Shown: positions 22,840 through 34,632 of the stretch, one piece after another | How positions within the stretch are numbered: position 1 is the first letter of the stretch | Layout of the letters: the number at the start of each line of letters is the position of its first letter | NCBI RefSeq assembly: GCF_000346465.2 | Contig: NC_034009.1 | Location: forward strand, 4,142,158 to 4,206,157 | Reading direction: 5' to 3' | Source of the DNA: Prunus persica | Lineage: Eukaryota; Streptophyta; Magnoliopsida; Rosales; Rosaceae | Length of the DNA stretch: 64,000 bases | Notes under the pieces: generated by a model | The model's database searches: none | Seen by the model: the letters and a program-made list of their open reading frames with translations, nothing else | What the model was told of the DNA's origin: nothing | Position numbers and translations under genes: made by a program

Positions 22840-23320
22840 CGCTCAGACTATAATGAGTGGTAAGTTATGAGGGGTAAGTTATAAGGGGTTCACTTTATAG
22901 CCATCAGATTCATCCCATGGTTGAACTGTTATGCTACAATCGGGTTGAAATTACCCATACCAAAAGATGCAATCCGAAAGTGCAAAGCACGCTCTCTCAT
23001 CCTGATTGACCCTCTTTCCTCAAAAGCCACCCACTCTGCAATATGTTCTTCTTGTCTCTCTCGCTCTCACCATCTCTGGTTTAAGGTTATCAAAGAACCA
23101 AACTCCATTTGGCAAATATCTTGCAACCAACACAAACATAGAGGGTTTTGAGTCTTTTGTTATTATTGACACTTTATCACCCCAAAAGATTATTTTTTGA
23201 CGCCCAACTCCAGTTTGCCAGCCATCTCCCTACTGTCCAATCCAATTCTCCACCCATCCATCGTCATAACCCAGCTCTACTCAAATTCGGAACCCTAGTT
23301 TGACCTAGCCAAGCCGCCGT
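22840..23320. other. Left margin of the 11-kb inserted segment
   Basis: Sequence not matched in the tandem unit or in the right inverted arm. It begins near a doubled GGTAAGTTATRAGGGG motif that could be a transposon end; I see no mate at the other side. Short frames here are not convincing. Confidence 0.4.
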
Positions 23321-25380
23321 AACTCACGACCTTCGTTGTCGACCTCCACTGCCAAACCACTATCGTGACTCCATAGCCAATCCACAGTCGCGACCTCCGT
23401 CGTCGTTCTCCAAAGCGGTGAGTTCTGATATTGGTTTTGTAATTTCTGTCTATTATAAATTCATTGATCCCTTTTTCTTATTATTGCAACAATAGGGGCA
23501 TTCATGGGCTCCATTTTTGGCTACGGTCTTCTCTCTCTCTCTCCCTCTCCTTCTCTGTAAGTCCTCTTCTTCTCCCTCTTCAAATTTCATCCTTCGTACC
23601 ACTGACCTGAAACACCTACTTCTCTAGTTCTCTTCTTCTTCATGTCATTCAATTTCAATTTTTTTTTCCTTTCTAAATTCTACTTTAGGGATTTAGGAAT
23701 TAGGGATTCAGTTGGGTTAATTTTTGAAATTCTAATTTAGGGATTCATTCAATGCCTAATTTATGAGCTGTGGCTTTATGAATTATCAAGTGGACTACTT
23801 ATTTTTAATTGATCATTGATAATGGTATTATTGTAGTTTTTAATTGATCTTTACATATTTCATATTTTAGCCTTATAATTTTAGTGGTTGGGTGTGTAGA
23901 CAGGTTATTAAATTCTTCTAGTATTAATGGAAGTTGTGTTACTAAATTATCAGTACCTACGCTCTTGGTTGACATGGTTGTTCTGAATTGTAAGATTAGC
24001 TTACTATTCGATGGACCCACTTGCTGATATTAGGAAATAGAGTTATTAATTGAAATGAATGGGAATGTGCTTGTTTCTTATGCTATTAGATTTTGTGTGA
24101 GTGTGATGCTAATCAGCCATTGAAATACACATCTTTTGGTGTTAATATTTGAAGTATTGGAACATGGGAAAGTTCAAAACAGGCATCTTCATGAGATGCT
24201 TGAGCAAAATTTGAAGTATTGCAAGAGCATTAAGTAGACACCCCCACCGACCGCCCGCTATAAAATGTAAAATATGGATCTGATTTCCTTGTTCTAATGG
24301 TGACCCCGTAGATTAATTAGTTTCATTCATGATTCTCTTACACCTAATAGAAACATTGGATTGGTTTTGGTTTTTATTTTATCAGGAATTGTATGGTTTT
24401 TAGAAAATGGAGAATATTGGACTGCTTCNNNNNNNNNNNNNNNNNNNNNNNNNNNNNNNNNNNNNNNNNNNNNNNNNNNNNNNNNNNNNNNNNNNNNNNN
24501 NNNNNNNNNNNNNNNNNNNNNNNNNNNNNNNNNNNNNNNNNNNNNNNNNNNNNNNNNNNNNNNNNNNNNNNNNNNNNNNNNNNNNNNNNNNNNNNNNNNN
24601 NNNAATAATTACTTTTCTTCAATCTTATCGAATTGAATGCAGCTGTTTTAGTTTCATTGTTCTGTGTATTGCTATTATGGATGTGTAGTTGTATCTGGTT
24701 CTGTATTGATGTTATGGATGTTGTTTGGATATACTAATTATTGGTTGGGTTGATTAAGTTCACCCCTTGAGGTGTTTTGATGTTTGGTTATGTCCCTCTT
24801 ATTTAATTTAACAGTTTCGTTGTGCTTCATGTGTTTCACATTTTCCGATTTTCTCTTCCTGTGTTCTAGGTTAGGAACCTCTTTGCCAATTAAGTATGAG
24901 TTTCTTAGGTCTTTTAGTGATTGCGTTTTTCTTGTCTTAGTTTCTGTTTTGTTTTTTGGGTCTTTGTTTCTCCTTTTCGCTAATTTCTTGTTTTGCCATC
25001 TCTTTTGCAGGCTTTTTTTATTTATTTTTAATCACAGTTGGACCTAGATTTTTGAGTTATGGAAGATTGTTGTCATTGAGAACTATCATCAATTTGGCGT
25101 GGGACAACATTTCATTCTGTCATAGGAAGTGTGCTGTAATTATATGGAAAAAAAACATGTAACTGAGGAATTATATATTTTAGTCTTGTAATTTAGTCCT
25201 CATTCAATGAAATTGAGTTCAATTTACTTGAGAAATTTCAGTCTTGAATTTGTTCTTTTTATATTCGCAAGTGTGTGCAATAGAAAAATCCTTCTTTTTC
25301 ACAAAACATTGAAAAAATACTTTTACTTATATTATAAATTGAAGAGAGAACATTGTATACATTGTGTATTCTGCCCCTGT
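23321..25380 (+). repeat. Left inverted arm (about 2.06 kb)
   Basis: Its reverse complement aligns along 31885-33950 with visible divergence (several percent by eye). It resembles the 5' part of a transcribed gene: GC-richer leader with a GGTGAGTTCTG donor-like site (23416), (CT)n tract, AT-rich intron-like sequence and a TTTATCAGGAATTG acceptor-like site near 24381. No conserved protein is recognised. It contains the N gap 24429-24603. Confidence 0.8.
24429..24603. other. Assembly gap, 175 N
   Basis: The right inverted arm has 178 bases at the corresponding place (32691-32868), so the gap length looks estimated rather than arbitrary. Confidence 0.95.
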
Positions 25381-25715
25381 ATTGCCTTTATATTGTCTTC
25401 CGATTGTTCTCTTATTGCTGCCATATTACTTTTTACACCTATATATTGGCAATTATAAAGTTGAAGTTGGACATCAGGTGTACGTATTGTCATCTAATTG
25501 TCGTTATATTGTCTTCCTATTGCTCACTTATTGCTATCATATCAATTTTGAAAATCTCTGTATTGGCAATTATAAAGTTGAAGATGAATATCAGGTTTAC
25601 GTATTGCCATATGATTGCTATTATATTGTCTTTGTTCTATTATTGTTGCCCTATCAATTTTTTCAACTCTTTCTTGGAAATTATAAAGTTGAAGTTAGAC
25701 AGTAGATTTACGTAG
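25370..25715 (+). repeat. Tandem repeat of ~115-bp units at the inner edge of the left arm
   Basis: Three imperfect units with CAATTATAAAGTTGAAG and runs of ATTGTC, ATTGCT and TATTGCC. The inner edge of the right arm (31675-31815) has a related array in the opposite orientation, so the arms fade into repeats on both sides. Confidence 0.65.
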
Positions 25716-25730
25716 TGTATTTTTTTTAAG

Positions 25731-27260
25731 CGTAGAGAATGTCACAATGAGTTCCTACCAATTTTTGGTGTATTTTTTGGATTTTTATTTTATTTATTAT
25801 GAATTTTGTAAGTTAAATCCTAGAAAACTATTATTAAATGGTATGGAGTGACACATGATGGATTTTTATTTAATTTATTATTATTAAAAAGTAATATAAT
25901 AATATTTAGGGTACATAAAAATATAATAACAATTTAGGATAAAAAGTAATAGAATAATAATTTGGGGTAAATAATAATATAATAATAATTTAAGATTAAT
26001 AACAATATAATAACAATTTAGGGTAAAAGGTAATATAATAATCAATTGGGGTAAATACTAATATGATAATAATTCACAGTAAAACGTAATATAATAATAT
26101 TTTAGAGTAAATAATAATATAATAACAATTTAGGATAAAAAGTAATATAATAATAATTTAGGGTAAATAATAATATAAGAATAATTTAGGCTTCCATAAT
26201 TATAAGGAGTTTGTAGTAATTTTTGGTATATTTTTCTAATTTTCAATTATTTTTTTATGATTTTTTAAGATAAATTTGGAAAAAGTAAACAAAATGACAT
26301 GTGCCTTCTCCCCTTTCAGCTGCAGCTACGTGTGATTCTCTATAATTTTTTATTTTTTTATTTCACTTCTAAAATTCATAACAAATAAATTAAAAAACCA
26401 AAAAATATACCGGAAAGTCCTACGAAATCCTTGTGATATTCTCTACACTATCAAGCTACAAAAATACAATTTCACTTAGAAAAATATAAATTGATGACAA
26501 AAACTCACATTTATTTCTCAACGATTTAAAACACTAGTTGATGCTCTATAATATAACACTCATGTTCTTTGATTCAAGGCTTACTGTGGACATAAATATG
26601 TGAAATCATGATTTTAGACTTCCATAGTCAAAGATAATGTCGTAAGCAGTTTCTAACAATTTTCGGTGTATTTTTCTGATTTTTAATTAATTTTTTATGA
26701 TTTTTTTAAAGATAAACTTGGAAAAAAAATAAACAAAATGACATGTGGCGCAATCATACAACGCCACCTGTCGAAAACAACTACTGCTCTCCTTTCAACT
26801 GCAGCCACGTGTGATTCTCTATAATTTAATATTTTTTTTTTTATGGATTTCACTTCTAAAATTCATTAAAAATTAATTAAAAATTAGAAAAATACATAAA
26901 AAATTGATACAAACTCCTTACAACATTGTCTTTGACTATGGATAATCATAATTCCACATATTTATGTTCACGGTAATTGTCGAATCAAAGAACACGAGTG
27001 TTATGTTATACAATATACTTTAGTATTTTGGTTTGTTTTAAAACAAAGTTGAGTTTTTGTTATCATTTTCAAATTTTATATGTCAAAATTATATTTTTGA
27101 AGGTTGAGGGCGTAGAGAATGTCACAAGAAGTTCGTATCAATTTTCGGTGTATTTTTTTCATTTGTATTTCATTTATTATCAATTTTATAAGTTAAATCT
27201 TAGAAAAATAGTATTAAATCGTGTGGGGTGACACATGGCGGAAGCTGAATGGGGGGCAGT
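25731..27260. repeat. Cluster of AT-rich foldback elements and short tandem repeats
   Basis: GTAGAGAATGTCAC...GAGTTCCTACC at 25731 is matched by its inverted complement ending at 26446. A second foldback has arms about 26545-26720 and 26860-27020 (sharing CATAAATATGTG and CATAGTCAAAGA). Another arm starts at 27110. Between 25895 and 26195 is a degenerate ~28-bp repeat (AATTTAGGGTAAATAATAAT). No genes. Related copies lie at 31262-31660 and 53500-54230. Confidence 0.65.
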
Positions 27261-28039
27261 TAGTGTGTCTCAACGAATTTATTATTTTTTCTTAGAAAAT
27301 TCATAACTAAATACACAAAAATCACAATAATGTTCCGAAAATTGCTACGAACTCATTGAGAATTCATCTTCCTATTGAATTCCCTGTTTCCTGATTACGC
27401 TACATTAGTATTTTATTATTATTTATCCTAAATTATTATTATTATTATTATATTACTTTTTAGCCTGTACATTTGTTAATTATATTTACTCCAAATTGTT
27501 ATTTTTATTTTTATTTTGAGTGCGAATAGACCATTTTTGGTGCTAATCAGTTTCTCTCTTCTTCAATTTGTTAATTTTTTTTTCTTTTTTGGGGTTAAGG
27601 GGTGTTTTGAAAAATAAAATGGAAATTTACAAGCCATCCATTGTACAACATCAGGAAAAAGTTATTAGAAGTCATTCACTGTTCAAGTTTTGCTTAATAA
27701 ATGCGTAACCAAATCGTTTGGGATATGCTAAGTGGGAAAATGTCATTCCTAAGCCTCGGTGAAAAGACATCTACTCACTCCATGCATGCCTTTTCGTTTA
27801 CCAAATATTAAGATTGCAGTTGTGCAAAATATCTGTGTTAGTAAAATGTCATTCGTAGCCTTCTATGATGTCAGTAATCATTCAACTATATAATATATAT
27901 TATACATTTATATATAAAATAATTTATGACAGCACAAACACCAGACAAAATAGATTAAAACCCAACATTTAAACAACATTTGTACAACGTAGCCTGCCAA
28001 CCTAGAACTTTGCATAAAAACCGTAAAAACATACTACAA
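27261..28039. other. AT-rich intergenic sequence 3' of the F-box gene
   Basis: Low-complexity AT-rich DNA with no convincing ORF; it presumably includes the 3' untranslated region and terminator of the minus-strand F-box gene. Confidence 0.4.
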
Positions 28040-28825
28040 CTAATTATAAGGGTATGAATTTCCTGGCACAACATACACACGCATCACTTTGAACCAAAAA
28101 ACACTCTCATGGTGCCATTTGCATCGATTGCAACAAGTCCAGAAGGCAGGATTGATCTTTTCTTCAGTAGGCCAGCCTTGAATAACAAAACACCATTCGT
28201 TGTTGTTACAAGCGCTGCATTGATTGAACTTAATCTTCCCATAGTAAAACATATCTATGATATGTCTTGCAACAGAGAAAACTTGGCTTAATCTTCGTCT
28301 CAAAGCATCCCTGGTTCCTTTCATATCAATGTTGTTACGTTGATTCAAAGAACACAAGAATTCTAATGCATCCTCTTTTGACTGACCAATTCCGGACATG
28401 CCAAGTAGTCCAACTAGATATGTTGCCTCCATATGGCCTGCTGTGGTTGCAATGTGCATCTCATTCAATGCTTCCATGTTACCTTGCATGAAAAACACTT
28501 CGAACACTTCTCTAAATATCGACTCAGGGTTCTCGCAAGCCCTGCATTGTTGCAAGAAATGCTGGACCACATGATTGGCACGGTACCAGCTAGGATGGTC
28601 TGGGTACTTTGCCATTGAAATGGTGTTCCACACTTGTGGAGTGTTTGCCAACGTATGGAACAATGGGCACGCAGATGCCATACGGAAGAGATCTTCCGAT
28701 GATTGGGTTGCCATGTATAACATCACTTTAAACCAAGCTAACTCCGGGATGAAGGCTGGAGACATATCCAAATGGAGATGCTTCTTTCTCTTTCCTCCGA
28801 GTGTAGTGAAATGCTTCGAATTCAT
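28040..28825 (-). CDS. F-box protein, At2g35280-like family
   Basis: Intact 261-residue single-exon ORF. After a short basic N-terminus, residues about 25-80 form an F-box-like helix bundle (WFKVMLYMATQSSEDLFRMA, CPLFHTLANTPQVWNTISM). F-box proteins bind SKP1 and choose substrates for SCF ubiquitin ligases. Residues about 104-165 contain a Sel1/TPR-like stretch (GNMEALNEMHIATTAGHMEA). The C-terminus has a cysteine/histidine cluster (C203, C206, C212, C231, C232, C235, H238, H239) that could bind zinc. The order matches the plant family around Arabidopsis At2g35280. It lies divergently from the GRF gene, with 751 bases between start codons, inside the inverted-arm segment. Substrate unknown. 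An alternative start at M21 is possible. Confidence 0.8.
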   Translation of the reverse strand: MNSKHFTTLGGKRKKHLHLDMSPAFIPELAWFKVMLYMATQSSEDLFRMASACPLFHTLANTPQVWNTISMAKYPDHPSWYRANHVVQHFLQQCRACENPESIFREVFEVFFMQGNMEALNEMHIATTAGHMEATYLVGLLGMSGIGQSKEDALEFLCSLNQRNNIDMKGTRDALRRRLSQVFSVARHIIDMFYYGKIKFNQCSACNNNEWCFVIQGWPTEEKINPAFWTCCNRCKWHHESVFWFKVMRVYVVPGNSYPYN

Positions 28826-29576
28826 TGAAATGTTTTTGGAATGGAACGATTTGAGGAGTGGAAGAAGGGAGAAATGAGAATATATGGGGTTTTGGTTTTG
28901 TTTTAGCCTCTATTTGTAGTGTTTTGAAAAGGTGTTTTCACTTGGGGTTTTTCCAAGTTGACCCTTTTAAAGAAACTGAACTCAACACCCTAAAACTCAA
29001 GACAAAAGAAGGGAAAACGTCATCGAAATGCAAAGAGAGTCAGACAGTCAAAAAGTCAATTAATAACCTATTTGCATAGCCATTTTTAAGATTTTCCCAC
29101 CATCAAATTCATTGATATAAATGTGATGGATTACTGACTAGTCACAGAAGGTCCCATCAGATACTTTTTCATTTTCCCACACCAAACTACCCCTAGTAAT
29201 GTTATTAAAATGGAACCAATGATGATGGATTCTTATCCAACTAGTTGCCTTAATGAAATATAAATAAAATAATATATTTAAAGCAGTGTCCCCTCAATTT
29301 TCATATTGATATTTGGTAGTGAAATATTATATTGCTTTTCAGGGTAAAAAGTGTCACAATTCTGACGGTACAGGTGTCCAGATCGTGACCAACCCACCCA
29401 CACACAGAAAAGAAGGATATAATTCAATTTCGGCAGAGATGAGAGAGAGCTGAGTAAAAAGTTTAGTGTTATGAGTGAAGGGGTATGACTGAGAACTATG
29501 AGTGAGAAGGTATGAGTCCGAAGAGGTTTCAGTGAGAAGATCTGAGTGAGAAGAGGTACAAGTGAGAAGATTCAAC
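28826..29576. promoter_or_regulatory. Divergent intergenic region between F-box and GRF genes
   Basis: Holds both promoters. The stretch just before the GRF start (29430-29576) is a purine-rich degenerate repeat of about 12-14 bases (GTGAGAAG, ATGAGTGA), probably its 5' untranslated region. No clear TATA pair is assigned. Confidence 0.45.
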
Positions 29577-29971
29577 ATGTCTTCGTCTTCATCTCCTGCT
29601 CAAACAAAGAGGTGTCAGTATTGTGGAGCTGCAATGGTGCTTCGGGTTTCAAAATCAGATAAAAATCGAGGGAAGTCATTTTGGAAGTGTCAACCTCCTA
29701 TGTAAGTTTTCATTTCCAGAATATGTATGTGGGTGAAAAAAACTTAGGTCTAACTCTGACAGAATTATTTTGCATATATGATGCCTGCAATTACGGAGCC
29801 ACCAGTTGCAATGGATTCAAATGGGTTGATGTAACCTCCGCTGAAGCAGAACAACAAGATGACACGTTTGATGCTACAATGCTGAATATGCTGAAGTCCA
29901 TTAAGGACTTGGTATTAGTTTTATTACTTGTATCAATTGTCATATTATTTGTTCTTTTAATGACCAATTAA
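29577..29971 (+). CDS. GRF-type zinc-finger membrane protein (two exons)
   Basis: Exon 1 is 29577-29701 and exon 2 is 29806-29971, joined across GTAAGT...CCACCAG; the spliced product is 96 residues. This splice restores a GRF-type zinc finger: C13-x2-C16, RVSKSDKNRGKSFWKC (C38), then C43 in CNGFKWVD. Other acceptor choices I tried run into stops. Residues about 77-93 form one hydrophobic transmembrane helix (LVLVLLLVSIVILFVLL), so it is a small tail-anchored protein with the finger presumably in the cytosol or nucleus. GRF fingers bind single-stranded nucleic acid in better-known proteins; this short plant type has no known function. It is encoded beside, and divergent from, the F-box gene. 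Confidence 0.8.
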
Positions 29972-30284
29972 GTGCACGGTTTCAAGGATTGTAAAAGTTC
30001 TCCCCAAAAAGACATGTTGCACACACCACCAATGAGTTTTCAAACCCATTTTGTAATTTTTGTTCTTGAAATTGGTGGATTGGCATTGAGTTTAAATTAT
30101 TGTTTGAAACAAAAGCATTTATTTGTCGGAAACCCAACAAAAACTTTCCAAGACTGACTTTAAAAAAATAAAGTCATATGAAGACGATAAAATCACAATA
30201 CAGGGCCAATACGATGCAATAATAAGACAATGCATTTTTTTGAAAATTGCATAATTATTCTGTGTATATAGATTGTTTATTTGC

Positions 30285-30885
30285 GTATACTTAAAGTTTA
30301 TTGATTGTTTATTGCATGTATATCGCATGATATTGAATATTCATTGAAGGTTTATTGATTATTTACTGCATGTATTTCGCATGTTATTATTCCGATATTG
30401 AATGTTTATTGAAGGTTTATTGATTGTTTACATGTTTATTGAATGTTTATTGATTGTTTACTACATGTATTTTGCATGTTATTGAACCGATATTGAATAT
30501 TTATTGAAGGTTTACTGATTGTTTACATGTTTATTAAAGGTTTATTGATTGCTAACTGCATGTATTTCGCATGTTATTGAACCGATATTGAATGATTATT
30601 GAAGGTTTATTGATTGTTTACATGTTTATTGCAGGTTTATTAACATGTTTATTGAAGGTTTATTGATTGTTAACTACATGTATTTCACATGTTATTGAAC
30701 CAATATTGAATGTTTATTGAAGGTTTATTGATTGTTTACATGTTTATTGAAGGTTTATTGATTGTTAACTGCATGTATTTCGCATGTTATTGAACCGATA
30801 TTGAATATTTAGTGAAGGTTTATTGATTATTTACTGCATGTATATCACATATTATTGCTCCAATATTGCATGTTTATTGGAGGCA
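30285..30885 (+). repeat. Minisatellite, ~95-110-bp units
   Basis: About five to six imperfect units made of TTGAAGGTTTATTGATTG, TTACATGTTTATTGAAGG, GCATGTATTTCGCATG and TATTGAACCGATATTGAA. Located downstream of the GRF gene. The frames inside follow the repeat and are not genes. Confidence 0.85.
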
Positions 30886-31019
30886 AAAGTACCACTCAAA
30901 TAAGATTTAAGGAGTTAGATTTAAGGGGGGAAACGGTCCTTATTCTTTCTTTTAGTAGGAAGAACAACTATTAAGTAGAATTTCCTATTCAATACGACTT
31001 CCTTATGGTTGGTGTAATT

Positions 31020-31262
31020 GGGGAGTGATGTATATTGCATGTCTATTACGTGTATATTGCATGTTTATTGCGTGTATATTGCTTGTCTGTTGTGTGTATA
31101 TTGCTTGTCTGTTGCTTGTGTATTGTTGTTTATTTCTTTCGTAAGCAATGAACAATCAATACACACGCAATAAATGTACGATATGCACGCAATAGACAAG
31201 CAATATATACGCAACAGACGTGCAATATAGACGCACCAATATACATTACTTTTATGGAACAT
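31020..31262. repeat. Imperfect palindrome of repeated TATTGC words
   Basis: The left half repeats ATATTGCATGT, TATTGCGTGT and ATTGCTTGTCTG; the right half carries the complements (ACAAGCAATA, ACACGCAATA). It could form a hairpin of about 100 bases per arm. Confidence 0.7.
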
Positions 31263-31660
31263 AATTTAGTGTTTTAGTTTGTTTTGAAACAAAGTTGAGT
31301 TTTTGTTATCATTTTCAGATTTTATTATCATTTTTAGATTTTATACGTCAAAATTATATTTTTGGAGTTTTGGGCGTAAAGAATGTCACAAGGAGTTCCT
31401 ACCAATTTTCGGTGAATTTTTTGGATTTGTATTTAATTTGTTATGAATTTTGTAAGTTAAATCTTAGAAAGTATTATTAAATGGTATGGAGTGACACATG
31501 ACGAAAGCTGAATGGGCGTGGTCAGTGTGGCTGACTGACTGTCCTCCAGTGATTGGACCACTGTCCATTTTGATCCTTCTTTTGTTTTTTGTTTTTAATT
31601 CGTAAATAAATAATTAAAAATCAGAAAAATACATTAAAAATTGTTACAAACTCCTTCTTC
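31262..31660. repeat. Copy of the AT-rich foldback family
   Basis: GTTTTGAAACAAAGTTGAG and GAATGTCACAAGGAGTTCC match 27030-27250, and the right part (AAAAATCAGAAAAATACATT) is the inverted complement of the family's other arm. Confidence 0.55.
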
Positions 31661-31834
31661 AATTACAAGGGCAATTGGGGCTATACAAAGGTAATTAAGG
31701 GCAATACAATGACAATACAAAGGCAATTAGGGCAATACAATGGCAATACAAAGGCAATTGGAGGCTATATAATGGCAATACTAGGGCAATTGGAGGCTAT
31801 ACATTGGCAATACGAAAACTCCAATAGTCCATCT

Positions 31835-31886
<52 letters not shown>
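31835..31886. repeat. (GA)n microsatellite
   Basis: About 24 uninterrupted GA dinucleotides, near the inner edge of the right inverted arm. Confidence 0.95.
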
Positions 31887-31888
<2 letters not shown>

Positions 31889-33950
31889 GGACAGAGACAT
31901 AATACACAACATATACAATGTTCTCTCTTCAATGTATAATATAAGTAAAAGTAATTTTCCATTGTTCTTTGAAAGAAAAAAAAAGTACGTTTCTATTGCA
32001 CACACTTGTGAATATAAAAAGAACAGATTCAAGACTAAAATTTCTCAAGTAAATTGAACTCAATTTCATTGAATGAGGACTAAATTACATGACTAAAATA
32101 TAGTTCCTCAATTAAATGTTTTTTTTCCCATATAATTACAGCACACTTCTTGTGACAGAATGGAATGTTGTACCACGCCAAATTGATGATGGTTCTCAAT
32201 GACAACAATCTTCCATAAGTCAAAAATCTAGGTCCAACTGTCATTAAAAAAATAAAATAAAATAAAATAAAAAAACACCTGCTGAAGAGATGGCAAAACA
32301 AGAAATTAGCAAAAAGGAGAAACAAAGACCAAAAAAATAAAATAGAAACTGAGACAAGAAAACTGCAATCAGAAACTAAAAGACGTAAGAAACTCATACA
32401 ATAGGCAAACAGCTTCCTAACCTAGAACACCAGCAAGAGAAAATCGGAAAAAGTGGAACACATAAAGCACAAAGAAAATGTTAAACTAAATAAGAGGGAC
32501 ATAACCAAACATCAAAGCACCTCAAGGGGTGAACTTAATCAACCAACCAATAATCAATATAACCAAACAACATCCATAACATCAATACAGAACCAAATAC
32601 AAATACAACATCCATAATAGCAATACACAGAACAATGAAACTAAAAAAAGCTGCATTCCAATCCAATAAGTTTGAAGAAAAGTAACTATTCCTGTAGAAA
32701 GTGATAATACGGGAACATGATTAGGAACAAAAAGAACCATTAAAAAATCATCAGATGGTTTGGCAAAAAATGGGGCAATGTGGAATTGTCTGACTCAAGA
32801 AGCTCCACATGTACTTTATATAAGCTTCCTAAAGAAGGCAGTAGTGAACAGAACAACCAAAATTTTCTGAAGCAGTCCAATATTCTCCATTTTCTAAAAA
32901 ACAAACAATTCCTGATAAAATAAAAACAAACCAATCCTATGTTTCTATATAGGTGTAAGAGAATCATGAATTGAAACAAATAATCTACGGGGTCACCATT
33001 AGAACAAGGAAATCAGATCCATATTTTACATTTTATAGCAAGCCATATCAAGGGAGGTCTACTTAATGCTCTTGTAATACTTCAAATTTTGCTCAAGCAT
33101 CTCATGAAGATGCCTATTTTCAACTTTCCCATGTTCCAACACTTCAAATATTAACACCAAAAGATGTGTATTTCAATGGTTGATTAGCATCACACTCACA
33201 CAAAATCTGATAGCATAAGAAACAAGCACATTCCCATTCATTTCAATTAATAACTCCATTTCCTAATATCAGCAAGTGGGTCCATCGAATAGTAAGCTAA
33301 TCTTACAATTCATAACAACCATGTCAACCAAGAGCGTAGGTACTGGTAATTTAGTGACACAACTTCCATTAATACTAGAAGAATTTAATAACCTGTCTAC
33401 ACACCCAGCCACTAAAATTGTAAGGCTAAAATATGAAATATGCAAAGATCAATTAAAAACTACAATAATACCGTTATCAATGATCAATTAAAAACAAGTA
33501 GTTCACTTGATAATTCACAAAGCCACAGCTTATAAATTAGGCATTGAATGAATCCCTAAATTAGAATTTCTAAAAGTAACCCCTAAGTTCTAAATGCCCA
33601 ACTGAATCTCTAATTCCTAAATCCCTAAAGTAGAATTTAGAAAGAAAAAAAAAATTGAAATTGAATGACATGAAGAAGAAGAGAACCAGAGAAGTAGGTG
33701 GTTCAAGTCAGGAGGAGTACTGAAATTTAAAGATGGAGAAGAAGAGGACTTACAGTTGGAGAGCAAAGGAAAGAAGGCTGGAGCGGGGCCATGAATGCCC
33801 CTACTGTTGCAATAATAAGAAAGGGGGATCAACGAATTTATAACAGACAGAGAGTACAAAACCAATATCAGAACTCACCACTGTGGAGAACAACAACGGA
33901 GGTCACGATAGTGGCTTCGCGGTGGAGGTCGACGACGGAGGTCGTGAGTT
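31885..33950 (-). repeat. Right inverted arm (about 2.07 kb)
   Basis: Reverse complement of 23321-25380, including the donor-like site and the pyrimidine tract. It lacks the left arm's extra exon-like portion near 23375-23400. Its outer edge (GTCGTGAGTT) joins the truncated solo LTR of SPH-B directly. It supplies the sequence missing in the gap at 24429. Confidence 0.8.
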
Positions 33951-34237
33951 GAAAGAAAGGCAACTGCTTTTATAGCCAACATTCCTAACTAATTGGTGGC
34001 CTGGCATGAGGGAGACTTTTTCTCATTTTGTCTCCTATTCGTTTTCTTCAAATTTTCCAGTCCTTTTTTTTATTTTATTTTAATATTTATTCTCCTTCTT
34101 TTTCTCTCCTCTACTAACGAGGGAAACCCATCATTTTGTACTATAAAATGAACGACAAGGTCCTCTTGAACTTTGTCCTGCTTCAATCAAAAGAATTCCA
34201 AAAGAAAAAAAGAACCGTTTTCCTGCAGTAACCAAAA

Positions 34238-34632
34238 ATGAGCCCTCCTATCAGAAATGTTGTTATGGCACTGCTAGTTGTGCTTTTATTACAAGTACTG
34301 AGGCCGACGTTCAAATTCCTAGGACCAAAAGACTCAGAATCACCAACTCGTTGGCAAGTAAAGTGGACATGAAGGTCCACTGTAAATCCGGTGCGCATGA
34401 CCTAGGGGAGCAGATAGTTCGTCCAACGGAGAGCTATGAGTTCCGTTTCAAAACAAATGTTATGGGAACCTCATTGTTCTTCTGCAGCTTTCAGTGGGGG
34501 AATGAGTTTCATTATTTCGATGTTTACAAGAACGGTAGGGACGATTGTAGCAAATGCTTTTGGACTATTGTTGAAAAAGGGCCTTGCTTGTATGGCGTTC
34601 AGGGTGTCTGCCATGAGTGGAACAAAAATTAG
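34238..34632 (+). pseudogene. SPH-B, frameshifted copy of SPH-A
   Basis: The TATA box (CTATAAAAT, 34141-34149) and ATG (34238) are kept, but one A is missing in the signal-peptide codons near 34288 (GCTTTTATTACA versus GCTTTTAATTACA in A, C and D). Translation from the ATG leaves the SPH frame and stops near the position of residue 45. The rest of the domain (34351-34632) is intact and encodes all six conserved cysteines, essentially the same as SPH-A. Either a recent pseudogene or, since only one base is involved, a sequencing error in a run; read data would decide. An unsecreted 93-residue product from an internal start is unlikely to be functional. Confidence 0.85.

Noticed and set aside
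23805..24020. 71-codon minus-strand frame conserved in both inverted arms (also 33276-33491)
   Set aside because: Conservation follows from the arm duplication. The visible differences are amino-acid changing and the frame lies in intron-like AT-rich DNA, so I see no sign of coding selection.
28040..28825. S-locus F-box gene (pollen determinant of S-RNase incompatibility)
   Set aside because: The protein has the At2g35280-like architecture with a Cys/His tail and no FBA/SFB-type C-terminal domain; no S-RNase is in the window.
30285..30885. CRISPR-like regular repeats
   Set aside because: Units are long, imperfect and AT-rich without unique spacers of constant length; this is a minisatellite in a plant genome.
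31781..32032. ORF with alternating Leu-Ser
   Set aside because: Translation of the (GA)n run.
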